36,170 nt of DNA from a virus, in the IMG/VR virus record IMGVR_UViG_3300038696_000646, positions 1 to 36,170 of that record. One strand, given 5' to 3'. The position numbers and the translations under genes were made by a program. Every line of letters begins with the position of its first letter. Position 1 is the first letter of the stretch. Positions 29,055-36,170 of this stretch are shown here, in pieces. Under the pieces are notes generated by a model. The model made no database searches. It saw only the letters and a program-made list of their open reading frames with translations, and was not told where the DNA came from.

Positions 29055-29818
29055 CGGACGTGATTGCGTGGCCTCCTTTCCAGCTTACCGGCTGGGAACT
29101 GGCCGAGGTTTACCCGCAGTCGCGTTCGGTCGGTCTGATCGAGGGCAGGCCGCGCACATCGGCGGCACAGCGCGGGCGGCGGGTGGCAACTGCCAACGTT
29201 ACCGGCATTGGCACCGCAAAGGACGGCGCGGGATATGTGCGGATGCTCAACCGGCAGTGGGCGGGTGCGCCTAACCTTGTGCGCGCTGAGTGCCTTTCCT
29301 CGCTCTGGTATCGTGCAAGGCTTGGGCTGGATCTGCGCAACAACATTCTGGAGTGGACCGACGGCGGCGTTGATCTGCTTTGGACGGACGGTGCGGTGGA
29401 TCTGCTATGGGGTGATGGCGAATACGCGACATACGGCGTGCCGTTGGTTGATGGACCGTGGCACAGCCTGACTGTCACCGGCCTGCCACCCAACCGCATC
29501 GTGGTGCGGCCTTCGGAGCTTATCAGCGTCACGGACGGGGCGACGACACAAACCGCATACGTCATGACGACCGCACGCTCGGACGCCAGCGGAACTGCGG
29601 TGATCCGCACTGACAAGGCAACGGCTTTCACAGTCGAGGGGCTTGTGAGCATCGGGCAGCGCGAGGTGATCGTGTTCGAGGCGCTAGGCGTACCGCGCGC
29701 GGTGCAGGGTGTTACCGGCACATTCGGCTTTCAGTGGGACTTCCGCGAGGTGTTCGAGGATGAATACGCGGACGGCTGGACGGACGTGAACCCATGGTCG
29801 GAGATTGTAGCGCCATGA
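29051..29818 (+). CDS. Minor tail protein (tail tip)
   Basis: A 255-residue protein directly after the tape measure. The middle holds tandem 9-residue units WTDGGVDLL / WTDGAVDLL / WGDGEYATY (29354 onward). The C-terminus reads TGTFGFQWDFREVFEDEYAD, beta-rich. By position it corresponds to the distal-tail region (lambda M/L or the roseobacter-type DUF2460/2163 proteins), but I cannot assign a family with certainty. Start ATG 29051 overlaps the tape measure stop by 4 bp; a GTG at 29042 is an alternative. Confidence 0.7.
   Translation: MTDVIAWPPFQLTGWELAEVYPQSRSVGLIEGRPRTSAAQRGRRVATANVTGIGTAKDGAGYVRMLNRQWAGAPNLVRAECLSSLWYRARLGLDLRNNILEWTDGGVDLLWTDGAVDLLWGDGEYATYGVPLVDGPWHSLTVTGLPPNRIVVRPSELISVTDGATTQTAYVMTTARSDASGTAVIRTDKATAFTVEGLVSIGQREVIVFEALGVPRAVQGVTGTFGFQWDFREVFEDEYADGWTDVNPWSEIVAP
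29354..29407 (+). repeat. Two tandem 27-bp units (plus a third degenerate one)
   Basis: Units at 29354-29380 and 29381-29407 encode WTDGGVDLL and WTDGAVDLL, then a diverged WGDGEYATY. Matching reading frame and third-base differences indicate old, protein-level duplication. Confidence 0.65.
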
Positions 29819-30399
29819 CCCTGACACGCGGTGCGCCTCCTGACCTTATTGATGACATGAAGGGGTATTTCTGCCCTGTTCTGCTGACTTATGCCGACTG
29901 GCCGGGGGAGATAATCCGCATTCATACCGGGTTCGGAAATCTATCATGGGGCGGCGAGACGTGGACGGGCGCGGGAACCCTTGTGCAATTCCAAATGCCC
30001 TACGAAAGTGGCGGGCTTGCAACGTCACAGGCTACAATACACGTCGCGGCGACGATTGAGGACATGCTGGCCTCCCGTGGCGCGAACATCCGAAACCGTG
30101 ATATTGTTGCGCACTTTGCCACCACTACAACGCCAGCGGGCAACGTGCTGAAAACAACGCCTCTTGAGGACTTCTTCACTGGCTATTTCGACAGCCGCAC
30201 GGGATCGCTGACCCGCTCCGGCGGTGATCTGGCGCACGACATGGTTCTGGGCATCGGCGTGGGGCCATCGGCGCGGGCTTCGGCGTCCATCACGCACAAC
30301 TACGAAGATCAGATTGCGGCTTATCCCGGCGATACGGCGGGGCGGTACGTCCAGACGGCAAACCGGCTTCGGTTCAATCCGCAGACGTGGCCGGAGTAA
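29815..30399 (+). CDS. Minor tail protein
   Basis: A 194-residue protein with ILRIHTGFGNLSWGGETWTG-like text (IIRIHTGFGNLSWGGETWTG), then AGTLVQFQMPYESGGL and a C-terminal SASITHNYEDQIAAYPGDTA. The (W-x-G-x-x-W-x-G-x-G) pattern is common in phage tail-tip proteins that follow the tape measure. It overlaps the previous gene by 4 bp and the next by 13 bp. It lies in the position of the GTA gp13/DUF2163-like protein, just before an NlpC/P60-like gene. Confidence 0.75.
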   Translation: MTLTRGAPPDLIDDMKGYFCPVLLTYADWPGEIIRIHTGFGNLSWGGETWTGAGTLVQFQMPYESGGLATSQATIHVAATIEDMLASRGANIRNRDIVAHFATTTTPAGNVLKTTPLEDFFTGYFDSRTGSLTRSGGDLAHDMVLGIGVGPSARASASITHNYEDQIAAYPGDTAGRYVQTANRLRFNPQTWPE

Positions 30400-30791
30400 C
30401 ATCTCGGGCGGCGTTCGGCGCGGCCATGGGCCACATGCGGCACCCGTTCAAATGGGGGCTGCGGAGCGACTGCACTGCGGCCTGTGAGGCGTTCAAGGCG
30501 CTGCACGGCATAGACCCCTTGGGTGGATGCCATGACGCCTACAGCACGGCATTAGGCGCGGCGCGGATACTCAAGCGGGCAGGCGGATATCTCGCATGGT
30601 GCGAGGCGACGTTCGGCCTACCAAAAACAACGACACTAGAGGCGGGCGACATAGCCCTGATCAACAGCGCAGACACGTTCGGCGCGGCTTTGGCGATCTG
30701 CATTCAACCAGGCGAATACGCCGCAAAGACGGAGCGCGGCATGGTTATTACCACGGCTGACATTCAGGGGGCGTGGACATGCCGTTTCTAG
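30387..30791 (+). CDS. NlpC/P60-like (DUF6950-type) cell-wall peptidase-like protein
   Basis: A 134-residue protein starting at GTG. It has the papain-like N-terminal helix with a candidate catalytic cysteine at Cys29 (WGLRSDCTAACEAFKALHGI), then AARILKRAGGYLAWCEATFG, and EAGDIALINSADTFGAALAI with strand features, and a final GMVITTADIQGAWTCRF. This matches small phage proteins of the DUF6950 group, tail-tip relatives of NlpC/P60 peptidases. It may cut peptidoglycan during DNA entry; a catalytic His in the expected place is not obvious, so activity is uncertain. Confidence 0.72.
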   Translation: MAGVTSRAAFGAAMGHMRHPFKWGLRSDCTAACEAFKALHGIDPLGGCHDAYSTALGAARILKRAGGYLAWCEATFGLPKTTTLEAGDIALINSADTFGAALAICIQPGEYAAKTERGMVITTADIQGAWTCRF

Positions 30792-32959
30792 CGCCCCTGA
30801 TTGGGGCCATAACGACGGCTGCCGGTAGCATCGCCGCGACCATTGGGTCTGTGACTGGCTTAGGCGCGGCGTTCGGTAATGCCGTCGTACAATTCGGCGC
30901 GTCATTCCTGATCAACAGCGCCATTTCGGCGGTATTCGGCAAAAAGCCTGCCGCGCAGGACGTGGCGGCGGATCTGGCTCAACCCACCACGGCCCCCGCG
31001 CAGCGATTTGTGTATGGCGAGTGCCGAGCTACTGGGACGCCAGCGGGCATCCCCGTTAAGGGAGAATACATCTACGGCGCGTGGATACTCAATTCACGGC
31101 CTTCGGACTTGTCCAGCTTCACACTTTATCTCGACAAGCGAGAGGTCGAATTGACCGGAGATGCGTTTGATCTTTCGGGGGCAGGGGCCACGGCCACGGA
31201 AGCGCCGTTTGAGGATCATTGCACGGTCTGGGTGAGCCGCGGCGATCACACGGCACCGCCCGCAGCGTTCACGACCGAAGCGCCATTTGTTGACGGCGTG
31301 CGGGATGATCTTTGGAAAACCACAGACGCTTGGAAAGGTCGCACGATGATCTGGCTCAAGCTGAAGGCGGGCGGGTCTGGCGAGCGGCAAGAGCGGTGGC
31401 CCTCTACGCCGCCGTTGGTCGAGGTTGAGGGCAAGTGGTCCAAGGTCTATGACCCGCGCAACGTGGCGCATGATCAATACAACCCAAGCACTTGGGAATG
31501 GTCGGATAATCATGCGCTTTGTGTGCGTGATGCGCTTACGATGAACCCTATCCGCCAATATCGCGCGAGCCAGATCCATCCGTCCTTTGACGAAGACGGC
31601 CCCGACGCCTGCGACGAAACGGTTGCGCTCAACTCTGGTGGCAGCGAAGCGCGGTACACCTGCGCCGGGACGGTTGTCTGGACGGACGGCGAGGTTGAGG
31701 ACCAGCTCAACCCCATGATGATCAGCGGCGCGGCTGATTTTATCAGGATCGGCGGCAAGCTGGGCTATGCGGCGGGCGTCTACCGCACGCCCACCGAGAC
31801 AATGACCTACCTGCTGGGCGACGGCTTCGAGTTCCCCGACATGATCGCGGGGAATGAATTGGTTAACCGCCTGCGCGTGACGTACCTATCGCCAGCGCGG
31901 GGCTATGAGACCGCAGAATTGACGCCATGGGACATTCCAGGCGCGCTGGCAGAGGACGGCGGCGTTCCCGCTATCAAGACGCTGGATCTGCCGTTTTGCC
32001 CATCCGCAACACAGGCTATGCGGGTTCGCAAGGTCACGGGGCTGAGGCTGCGCAGGCAAGAAAGCATCCAAGGCGGCACGCTGCCCCCCGAGGCGTTTAA
32101 CCTTGTCGGAGGGGCAACGGTCAACATCGCGCTGCCCGCACCATACGACGCGCTGGACGGCGTGTACGAGGTTTCCGGCATCCATCCCGGCCTAGATCCC
32201 ATCGGGGAGAGTGGCGAAGTCGCTATGCGTATGCCCGCATCTTTGGTGAAGCACAGCGCCTCGGTCTACGCATGGACTCCCGCGACCGATGAAGAGGAAG
32301 TCTACGACGAGCCATATGACGCCACGCGCAGCGGCACGGATGAACCTGGCGCAATAAGCGTCACGACAGGCGATGCGGTGAACCTCAACACAGGCGGGGC
32401 GTTGGTGCCGCGCATTCGGTTTGCGTTTGATCCATCGGCTTCGAGCGTAACCGGATACGAATGGCAGTACCGTGAGGATGGCGGAGACTGGGAATCCGGC
32501 GGCGTTATTGGTGACGGCATTTTGGACGGCGACGGAAAGGTATTTGCACACCTGATCGGCACGGCGGGCCAGCTTTATGATATCCGCGTCCGTGCTATCG
32601 GCTCCAACGGAAACTCCGACTTTGTAGAAATCACAGGCGTCACGCCAGTGGTCAACATCACCATCGACATCCCGATAGACGGCGCGGCGGTCGGCGGGGG
32701 TGGCGAAATCACAGCCAGCTTCCGCACGCCAAACGACGCAGACTTCCGAGCCATTGAAATCTACGGCAGCGATACAGACGACAGCGGGGCTGCGTCTCTG
32801 ATCGGCACGGCCATTTTCACCAGCCAGAACACAATCGTGAGCATCACAGAGGACAGCTTGGGCTCCTCAGTCACCCGCTATTACTTCGCCCGCTCACGCG
32901 GCGACTACGCCAGCGCATCGGCGTTCACTGCCAGCGTCACAGCAACAACAGACACATAA
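30779..32959 (+). CDS. Tail tip / host-specificity protein (gpJ-like)
   Basis: A 726-residue protein with an N-terminal hydrophobic Gly/Ala region (IGAITTAAGSIAATIGSVTG, NAVVQFGASFLINSAISAVF), found in the tail-tip proteins of many siphoviruses, followed by QRFVYGECRATGTPAGIPVK, LCVRDALTMNPIRQYRASQI and GGTLPPEAFNLVGGATVNIA, then a fibronectin-type-III-like C-terminal part (about 525-725; SSVTGYEWQYREDGGDW, QLYDIRVRAIGSNGNSD). It forms the central baseplate hub and receptor-contact base. I chose ATG 30779 (GGGGG upstream), overlapping the peptidase gene by 13 bp. Confidence 0.85.
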   Translation: MPFLAPLIGAITTAAGSIAATIGSVTGLGAAFGNAVVQFGASFLINSAISAVFGKKPAAQDVAADLAQPTTAPAQRFVYGECRATGTPAGIPVKGEYIYGAWILNSRPSDLSSFTLYLDKREVELTGDAFDLSGAGATATEAPFEDHCTVWVSRGDHTAPPAAFTTEAPFVDGVRDDLWKTTDAWKGRTMIWLKLKAGGSGERQERWPSTPPLVEVEGKWSKVYDPRNVAHDQYNPSTWEWSDNHALCVRDALTMNPIRQYRASQIHPSFDEDGPDACDETVALNSGGSEARYTCAGTVVWTDGEVEDQLNPMMISGAADFIRIGGKLGYAAGVYRTPTETMTYLLGDGFEFPDMIAGNELVNRLRVTYLSPARGYETAELTPWDIPGALAEDGGVPAIKTLDLPFCPSATQAMRVRKVTGLRLRRQESIQGGTLPPEAFNLVGGATVNIALPAPYDALDGVYEVSGIHPGLDPIGESGEVAMRMPASLVKHSASVYAWTPATDEEEVYDEPYDATRSGTDEPGAISVTTGDAVNLNTGGALVPRIRFAFDPSASSVTGYEWQYREDGGDWESGGVIGDGILDGDGKVFAHLIGTAGQLYDIRVRAIGSNGNSDFVEITGVTPVVNITIDIPIDGAAVGGGGEITASFRTPNDADFRAIEIYGSDTDDSGAASLIGTAIFTSQNTIVSITEDSLGSSVTRYYFARSRGDYASASAFTASVTATTDT

Positions 32960-32974
32960 ACGGAGGCGGCCAAG

Positions 32975-34711
32975 ATGGCATCACCAGTAGTAACGATCCC
33001 CACTACGGGGACCGACCCCAAAGTCGCGACTAAAGGTGGGGCTGAGACTTCAATCAATGACGCTCTGCAAATTCTTTATGACGATATCCAAGCCAAAGTG
33101 GGATCAGATGTTCTTGGCACAGCGGCGACGGCGGCTATTGAAGACTTTGCCACACCAGAACAGGGCGCGAAGGCCGACGCGGCGGTTCAGCCTGCGGATC
33201 TTGGCACAGCGGCGACGGCGGCTATTGAAGACTTTGCCACACCAGAACAGGGCGCGAAGGCCGACGCTCTTGAAGAACAAGCGTCAATCGTTCTGTATTC
33301 CACCGAATATTTGGGCAGAATTGCCACTGACGCGACTGGTCGAATTATAGAAGTTGAAATTTTTGTATTCTCCAACATCTACTCCGGTGTGATTTACCTT
33401 GACGGTCTGGGTCGTGACGTTTCAGGCGGTAACGGCGATGATGGTGCGGTTTCCGAGAGCTTGGAATGGTATGAAGGGTCTGATTATGAGGACGATGGTT
33501 CCCTGTGGATACCCAAGCGCGACCAAGTTATCGATCTAATCGCCAGCTATGGTCAAAGCTACACTCTGGGCGATGTGGCTACACCAGTTAGCACAACGGC
33601 AGAGCATCCCGGAACGGCGCTAATGATGTCGGCAGCGTTGCCTATGGGTGCGCCACCTGCCACGGCATTTACAGACATTGTTGCGCCGAGCGATGCCGAG
33701 CCGCCTATCGTTTCTGCGGTTAACAAGATTGTCTCATTGCTTGAGGCTGATTTTACCGAGGTCCATAAAATTGTCGGTGCGGCAGTCGGTGAAGGCGGCC
33801 AACTCTACAAAAACATAAAAAAGGGTGACGCCGTTTGGACTGGATTCCAGAATGTGTTGCGCGACTTCAAACGTCTAGCAGAGGCCGAAGGTTTACGCCC
33901 TGTTATGCGCGGTGTTGTGGTTTGTTGGGGGGAAAGCGACGCCAGAGTAATCCCGCCTTGGAGAGCGGAAACCCAAATCCGGCAGCTTCGTCAAGATTTA
34001 GAGGACGAAGCCAAGGCGATACTTGGCCAAGAAGAAACCGTGCGGATGGTTGTCTATTCACCGACGCGGGCCGAACATGGTGAAAACAAGCCAACATCTT
34101 GGGGAGCTGCGATCAGGACAGTTGAACTTTCAGAGCCTCATTTGTTTACCATTTCTGGCGCGGCTTACGGTGTAGAGCATGATGTTGACAGCCACCCTAC
34201 TGCGGATGGCTACCGTCAACTTGGCTCCAAAATGGGTGCAGCACTTACACGGGTTATGTACGGGACGGGTTGGCGTAGTTGCGATGTTCTCGAAGCGTAT
34301 TGGCTGACAACAACAAGCGTGTCGATCAATGTTCACTGCCCCGACAGCGGCACTCTAGTTCGTGACGAAAGCAATACACAAGTCCACTATCCAACTGACC
34401 CCCTAGACCCATATTACATTGGCCCTGCAAGCGGGTCAGACGCCCACGATGGCGGGTGGTGGTGTGAGGATAAAGACGGTGCGATAGGCGTTGAAAGTGC
34501 AGTCGTGTCGGGAAGCAATATCACCCTGTCATTGTCGCGGGCGGGCCACATTGGAACCACGAAGCTGCTCTACGCAATGCGCCGCCTTAGCACAGGTGAC
34601 GCTGGCACATTTGAGACAATGGCACGCGGCATTTTCCGTTCATCGTCCTCAATCACAGTAAATGGTGAGGCCGTCTATGATTGGCTGATCCCGCAATACA
34701 TCACTCTTTAA
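32975..34711 (+). CDS. Tail fibre with SGNH/CE6-like esterase domain
   Basis: A 578-residue receptor-binding protein. Residues 1-100 are fibre-like with a repeated LGTAATAAIEDFATPEQGAK. From about 185 to 430 there is an SGNH-hydrolase pattern as in CE6/sialate-acetylesterase-type enzymes: block I IASYGQSYTLG (nucleophile Ser195), VVCWGESDAR (318-323, like the WQGESD block), and VDSHPTADGYRQLGSK (Asp405 and His407). It probably removes O-acetyl groups from a surface polysaccharide during adsorption. The C-terminal 150 residues are beta-rich. GGAGG lies 10 bases before the ATG. The substrate is unknown. Confidence 0.78.
   Translation: MASPVVTIPTTGTDPKVATKGGAETSINDALQILYDDIQAKVGSDVLGTAATAAIEDFATPEQGAKADAAVQPADLGTAATAAIEDFATPEQGAKADALEEQASIVLYSTEYLGRIATDATGRIIEVEIFVFSNIYSGVIYLDGLGRDVSGGNGDDGAVSESLEWYEGSDYEDDGSLWIPKRDQVIDLIASYGQSYTLGDVATPVSTTAEHPGTALMMSAALPMGAPPATAFTDIVAPSDAEPPIVSAVNKIVSLLEADFTEVHKIVGAAVGEGGQLYKNIKKGDAVWTGFQNVLRDFKRLAEAEGLRPVMRGVVVCWGESDARVIPPWRAETQIRQLRQDLEDEAKAILGQEETVRMVVYSPTRAEHGENKPTSWGAAIRTVELSEPHLFTISGAAYGVEHDVDSHPTADGYRQLGSKMGAALTRVMYGTGWRSCDVLEAYWLTTTSVSINVHCPDSGTLVRDESNTQVHYPTDPLDPYYIGPASGSDAHDGGWWCEDKDGAIGVESAVVSGSNITLSLSRAGHIGTTKLLYAMRRLSTGDAGTFETMARGIFRSSSSITVNGEAVYDWLIPQYITL
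33112..33267 (+). repeat. Exact 69-bp repeat, 87-bp unit, in the fibre gene
   Basis: 33112-33180 and 33199-33267 are identical over 69 bp, offset by 87 bp (29 codons, in frame). They encode LGTAATAAIEDFATPEQGAK plus flanking residues, separated by AVQPAD. Sequence identity at silent positions shows recent duplication. Confidence 0.9.
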
Positions 34712-34724
34712 AAAGGTCTAAAAT

Positions 34725-35519
34725 ATGACTTCACCGATTATCATCAAGCAAGAAACGCAGGCTGATCTTGGCCTTTCCGGTTCTATCATCTTGACCAATG
34801 AAGAGCGCACATTGCTGCGGTCTGGCAAGGTCCATCGCTGGCACGCACCGCACTTGTGCAAGCCCGCTGGAACAGGGTTCTCGGACAGTATGGATGGCGC
34901 GGTTTCGGAGGCTGTTTTCCCAGCCAATCCCTTCCCAATCTGGGGGGCAGAATCAGGTCCAGACTCGCAACCCGCCCTAAGCGTTACTACAGTAAATAAC
35001 GCGCTTTGGCGCTCTCCTGATTACGGTATGCCGGTCGAAAATGATCTGTCTGGTAGTTGGACCGTAGCCCTTGTCTGCAAAAATGGTACGCCCACAAACG
35101 GGTGTATTTTTGGCATCCCCGGGTCAACAGGAGACGCTATCGGATTTGTTTCCAGGTCTGGTAGCTTCATTGTATCGACATTCAGCGACACGGGCAGTCG
35201 CAGCACCAAGCTGTCAGTCGCTACAACCGACGAATTACACTTTTTTGTTGTCTCATATGACGATGATACCGGTATTATTACGGTGCATGTGGACGGCGTG
35301 GAAGAAGATGATGCGACATACCCATTCTCTCTCCAATCAAGCAAATACACACTGTTTGGTACGTACGATTCGGGTGTCGCCGGAAACCTGACTAACACCC
35401 ATTGCAACAACTCAATTCTGGCGTCTGTGATGATATTGGAAGGCGCAGCGGCAAACGACAACGACCTAATGGCCGCGCTCAACGCCGCCGCCGAATCTCG
35501 CTGGCCTTCGCTTTTTTAG
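34725..35519 (+). CDS. Tail fibre / lectin-fold protein
   Basis: A 264-residue beta-rich protein. Residues about 90-255 look like a concanavalin/LamG-type lectin fold: SGSWTVALVCKNGTPTNGCI, GFVSRSGSFIVSTFSD, ELHFFVVSYDDDTGIITVHV-DG (typical strand-turn-strand with a DDxTG turn), and ILASVMILEGAAANDNDLMA at the end. The N-terminus (MTSPIIIKQETQADLG) may bind the preceding fibre. It may recognise a surface sugar. AAAAGG lies 9 bases before the ATG. The lectin assignment is from pattern only. Confidence 0.7.
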   Translation: MTSPIIIKQETQADLGLSGSIILTNEERTLLRSGKVHRWHAPHLCKPAGTGFSDSMDGAVSEAVFPANPFPIWGAESGPDSQPALSVTTVNNALWRSPDYGMPVENDLSGSWTVALVCKNGTPTNGCIFGIPGSTGDAIGFVSRSGSFIVSTFSDTGSRSTKLSVATTDELHFFVVSYDDDTGIITVHVDGVEEDDATYPFSLQSSKYTLFGTYDSGVAGNLTNTHCNNSILASVMILEGAAANDNDLMAALNAAAESRWPSLF

Positions 35520-35530
35520 GTGGTCAAATA

Positions 35531-35590
35531 ATGAGCCTAGATCAAGCTTTGATATCTGGAAATGTACGGGGCGGGGTGATCCTGCCCTAA
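35531..35590 (+). CDS. Short ORF, possibly first part of a broken gene
   Basis: ATG at 35531 opens a 19-codon frame (MSLDQALISGNVRGGVILP). In the -1 frame an open stretch from the same place leads into GDPALTPDQMAEVVQKGKQA to the TAG at 35707-35709, so a slip or missing base at the GGGGCGGGG run (35568-35576) would yield one protein of about 58 residues. Confidence 0.35.
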   Translation: MSLDQALISGNVRGGVILP

Positions 35591-35601
35591 CGCCAGATCA
35601 G

Positions 35602-35709
35602 ATGGCCGAGGTCGTCCAGAAGGGCAAGCAGGCAGCATCCGCAATATACGCGGCAGCGTGGGCGCTGAAGGACGCAGTAACGGTGCCTGCCGACTTCGCA
35701 GATGATTAG
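35602..35709 (+). CDS. Short ORF, possibly second part of a broken gene
   Basis: A 35-codon frame from ATG 35602 (MAEVVQKGKQAASAIYAAAW, then ALKDAVTVPADFADD) with no good ribosome-binding site. The protein-like sequence extends upstream of this ATG (TGRGDPALTPDQ), which favours a join with the 35531 ORF rather than an independent start. Helical; function unknown. Confidence 0.4.
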   Translation: MAEVVQKGKQAASAIYAAAWALKDAVTVPADFADD

Positions 35710-35742
35710 CACTGGCGTTGATCAAATAGAAAGGCCGATGGA

Positions 35743-36003
35743 TTGGCACATTATGACGACAACACCTTGCAACGCTATGAACAAAGGCTCGCAGAACTGG
35801 AAGCGCAATGCGTAACGCCGGAGGATCGAGAGGTAGACCAGCTTATCCGCAAAATCGTGCGGTCGGTGCGCATGACGCTATGGCTGACCAACGGCGCGAT
35901 GAAGTGGCTCGCGGCTCCCCTTGGCATATTCTGGGGGCTGTATGCCTATGGGTCCAACTTCGCCGAGTGGTTGAGCGGGTTTTTCTACGGGCCGATGAAG
36001 TGA
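35743..36003 (+). CDS. Small membrane-associated protein, possible lysis-region gene
   Basis: An 86-residue protein from TTG (AAAGG 9-10 bases upstream). The N-terminal half is a charged coil (LQRYEQRLAELEAQCVTPED) and the C-terminal half contains one or two hydrophobic segments (MTLWLTNGAMKWLAAPLGIF, WGLYAYGSNFAEWLSGFFYG). It could be a holin-like or other late membrane protein; there is no diagnostic family motif. It overlaps the next gene as GTGA. Confidence 0.65.
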   Translation: MAHYDDNTLQRYEQRLAELEAQCVTPEDREVDQLIRKIVRSVRMTLWLTNGAMKWLAAPLGIFWGLYAYGSNFAEWLSGFFYGPMK

Positions 36004-36170
36004 GCGGGCGCGCTTTGCTATGGATCGGCTGGGCTACTGCGGTTGTGCTGGTTTTCCAGACCGCGCCGCTGTCCCGCATTGCGTACAATCCGCAGGCGGT
36101 CGAGATCAGCGATTCACAGGTGACGATGTACCGATCCTTCCCGCTGGACGCGCTTGGGCTTCAGCGCCCG
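36000..36170 (+). CDS. Exported or membrane protein, truncated at the window edge
   Basis: A frame from GTG 36000 open to the end of the window (57 codons). It begins with a hydrophobic signal/anchor segment (ALLWIGWATAVVLVFQTAPL) followed by a beta-strand region (AVEISDSQVTMYRSFPLDAL). The remainder is outside. It may belong to the lysis cassette (for example spanin-type), but this cannot be judged from the visible part. Confidence 0.55.
   Translation, partial: MSGRALLWIGWATAVVLVFQTAPLSRIAYNPQAVEISDSQVTMYRSFPLDALGLQRP

Noticed and set aside
1-36170. tRNA genes, CRISPR arrays, insertion sequences
   Set aside because: I looked for tRNA-like folds, regular spaced repeats and transposase motifs and saw none. 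The only regular repeats are the iterons, the fibre duplication and protein-level repeats already listed.

Overview
The window holds most of a temperate, siphovirus-type (lambda-like, long non-contractile tail) prophage or phage genome from a high-GC alphaproteobacterium, most likely a Rhodobacteraceae (roseobacter-type) host. This rests on the high GC, the GTG/TTG starts, a GapR-family (DUF2312) domain, and the family resemblance of the late regulator and tail-tip genes to roseobacter prophages. Host assignment is inference from protein style; no host chromosomal gene is visible. The left edge is exactly the integrase stop codon. The right edge cuts a gene just after the tail fibres, so the lysis region is mostly outside.

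Layout. (1) 1-8490, minus strand: a long early-left operon of about 16 genes, mostly coupled by 4-bp start/stop overlaps, reading from the operator region at about 8.5 kb down to the integrase. It carries a C5-cytosine methyltransferase with a repeat array in place of a classical target-recognition domain, a DUF5131 (Gp37/Gp68) protein, an ASCH-domain protein, an unusual protein combining an FtsK-gamma-like and a GapR-like domain, and small unknowns. (2) 8491-10526: the immunity region. Four matching operator-like palindromes lie in two pairs, one before the left operon and one between divergent cI-like and cro-like genes. Between them are minus-strand cargo genes: a lipoprotein, a zinc-ribbon protein and a coiled-coil membrane protein. 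(3) 10523-17048, plus strand: early-right operon with several small DNA-binding proteins, an MT-A70 adenine methyltransferase, a second ASCH-like protein, a replication-initiator-like winged-helix gene with iterons inside it (candidate origin, as in lambda O), and a late-regulator candidate. A highly structured segment at 11.4-11.58 kb looks more like a small RNA with a terminator than a gene. (4) 17045-17123: a candidate promoter followed closely by an intrinsic terminator, resembling lambda pR'-tR'. (5) 17140-34711: late morphogenesis genes in lambda-like order: gpZ-like protein, small and large terminase, gpW, portal, protease-capsid fusion, DUF2190, head-tail joining protein, tail terminator, tail tube, G/GT chaperones with probable -1 frameshift, tape measure, tail-tip proteins, NlpC/P60-like peptidase, J-like tip protein. 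(6) 32975-36170: receptor-binding proteins (an SGNH/CE6-like esterase fibre and a lectin-fold fibre), a possible frame-broken small gene, a membrane protein, and a gene truncated by the window edge.

How it works together: the cI/cro pair acting on the repeated operators would set lysogeny versus lysis; integrase (left operon) handles integration; the right operon replicates DNA from the iteron cluster; the late regulator opens the late operon through the leader terminator; packaging, capsid and tail genes follow in assembly order. Two DNA methyltransferases of different chemistry suggest the phage marks its DNA against host restriction. No tRNA, CRISPR array or insertion sequence was seen.
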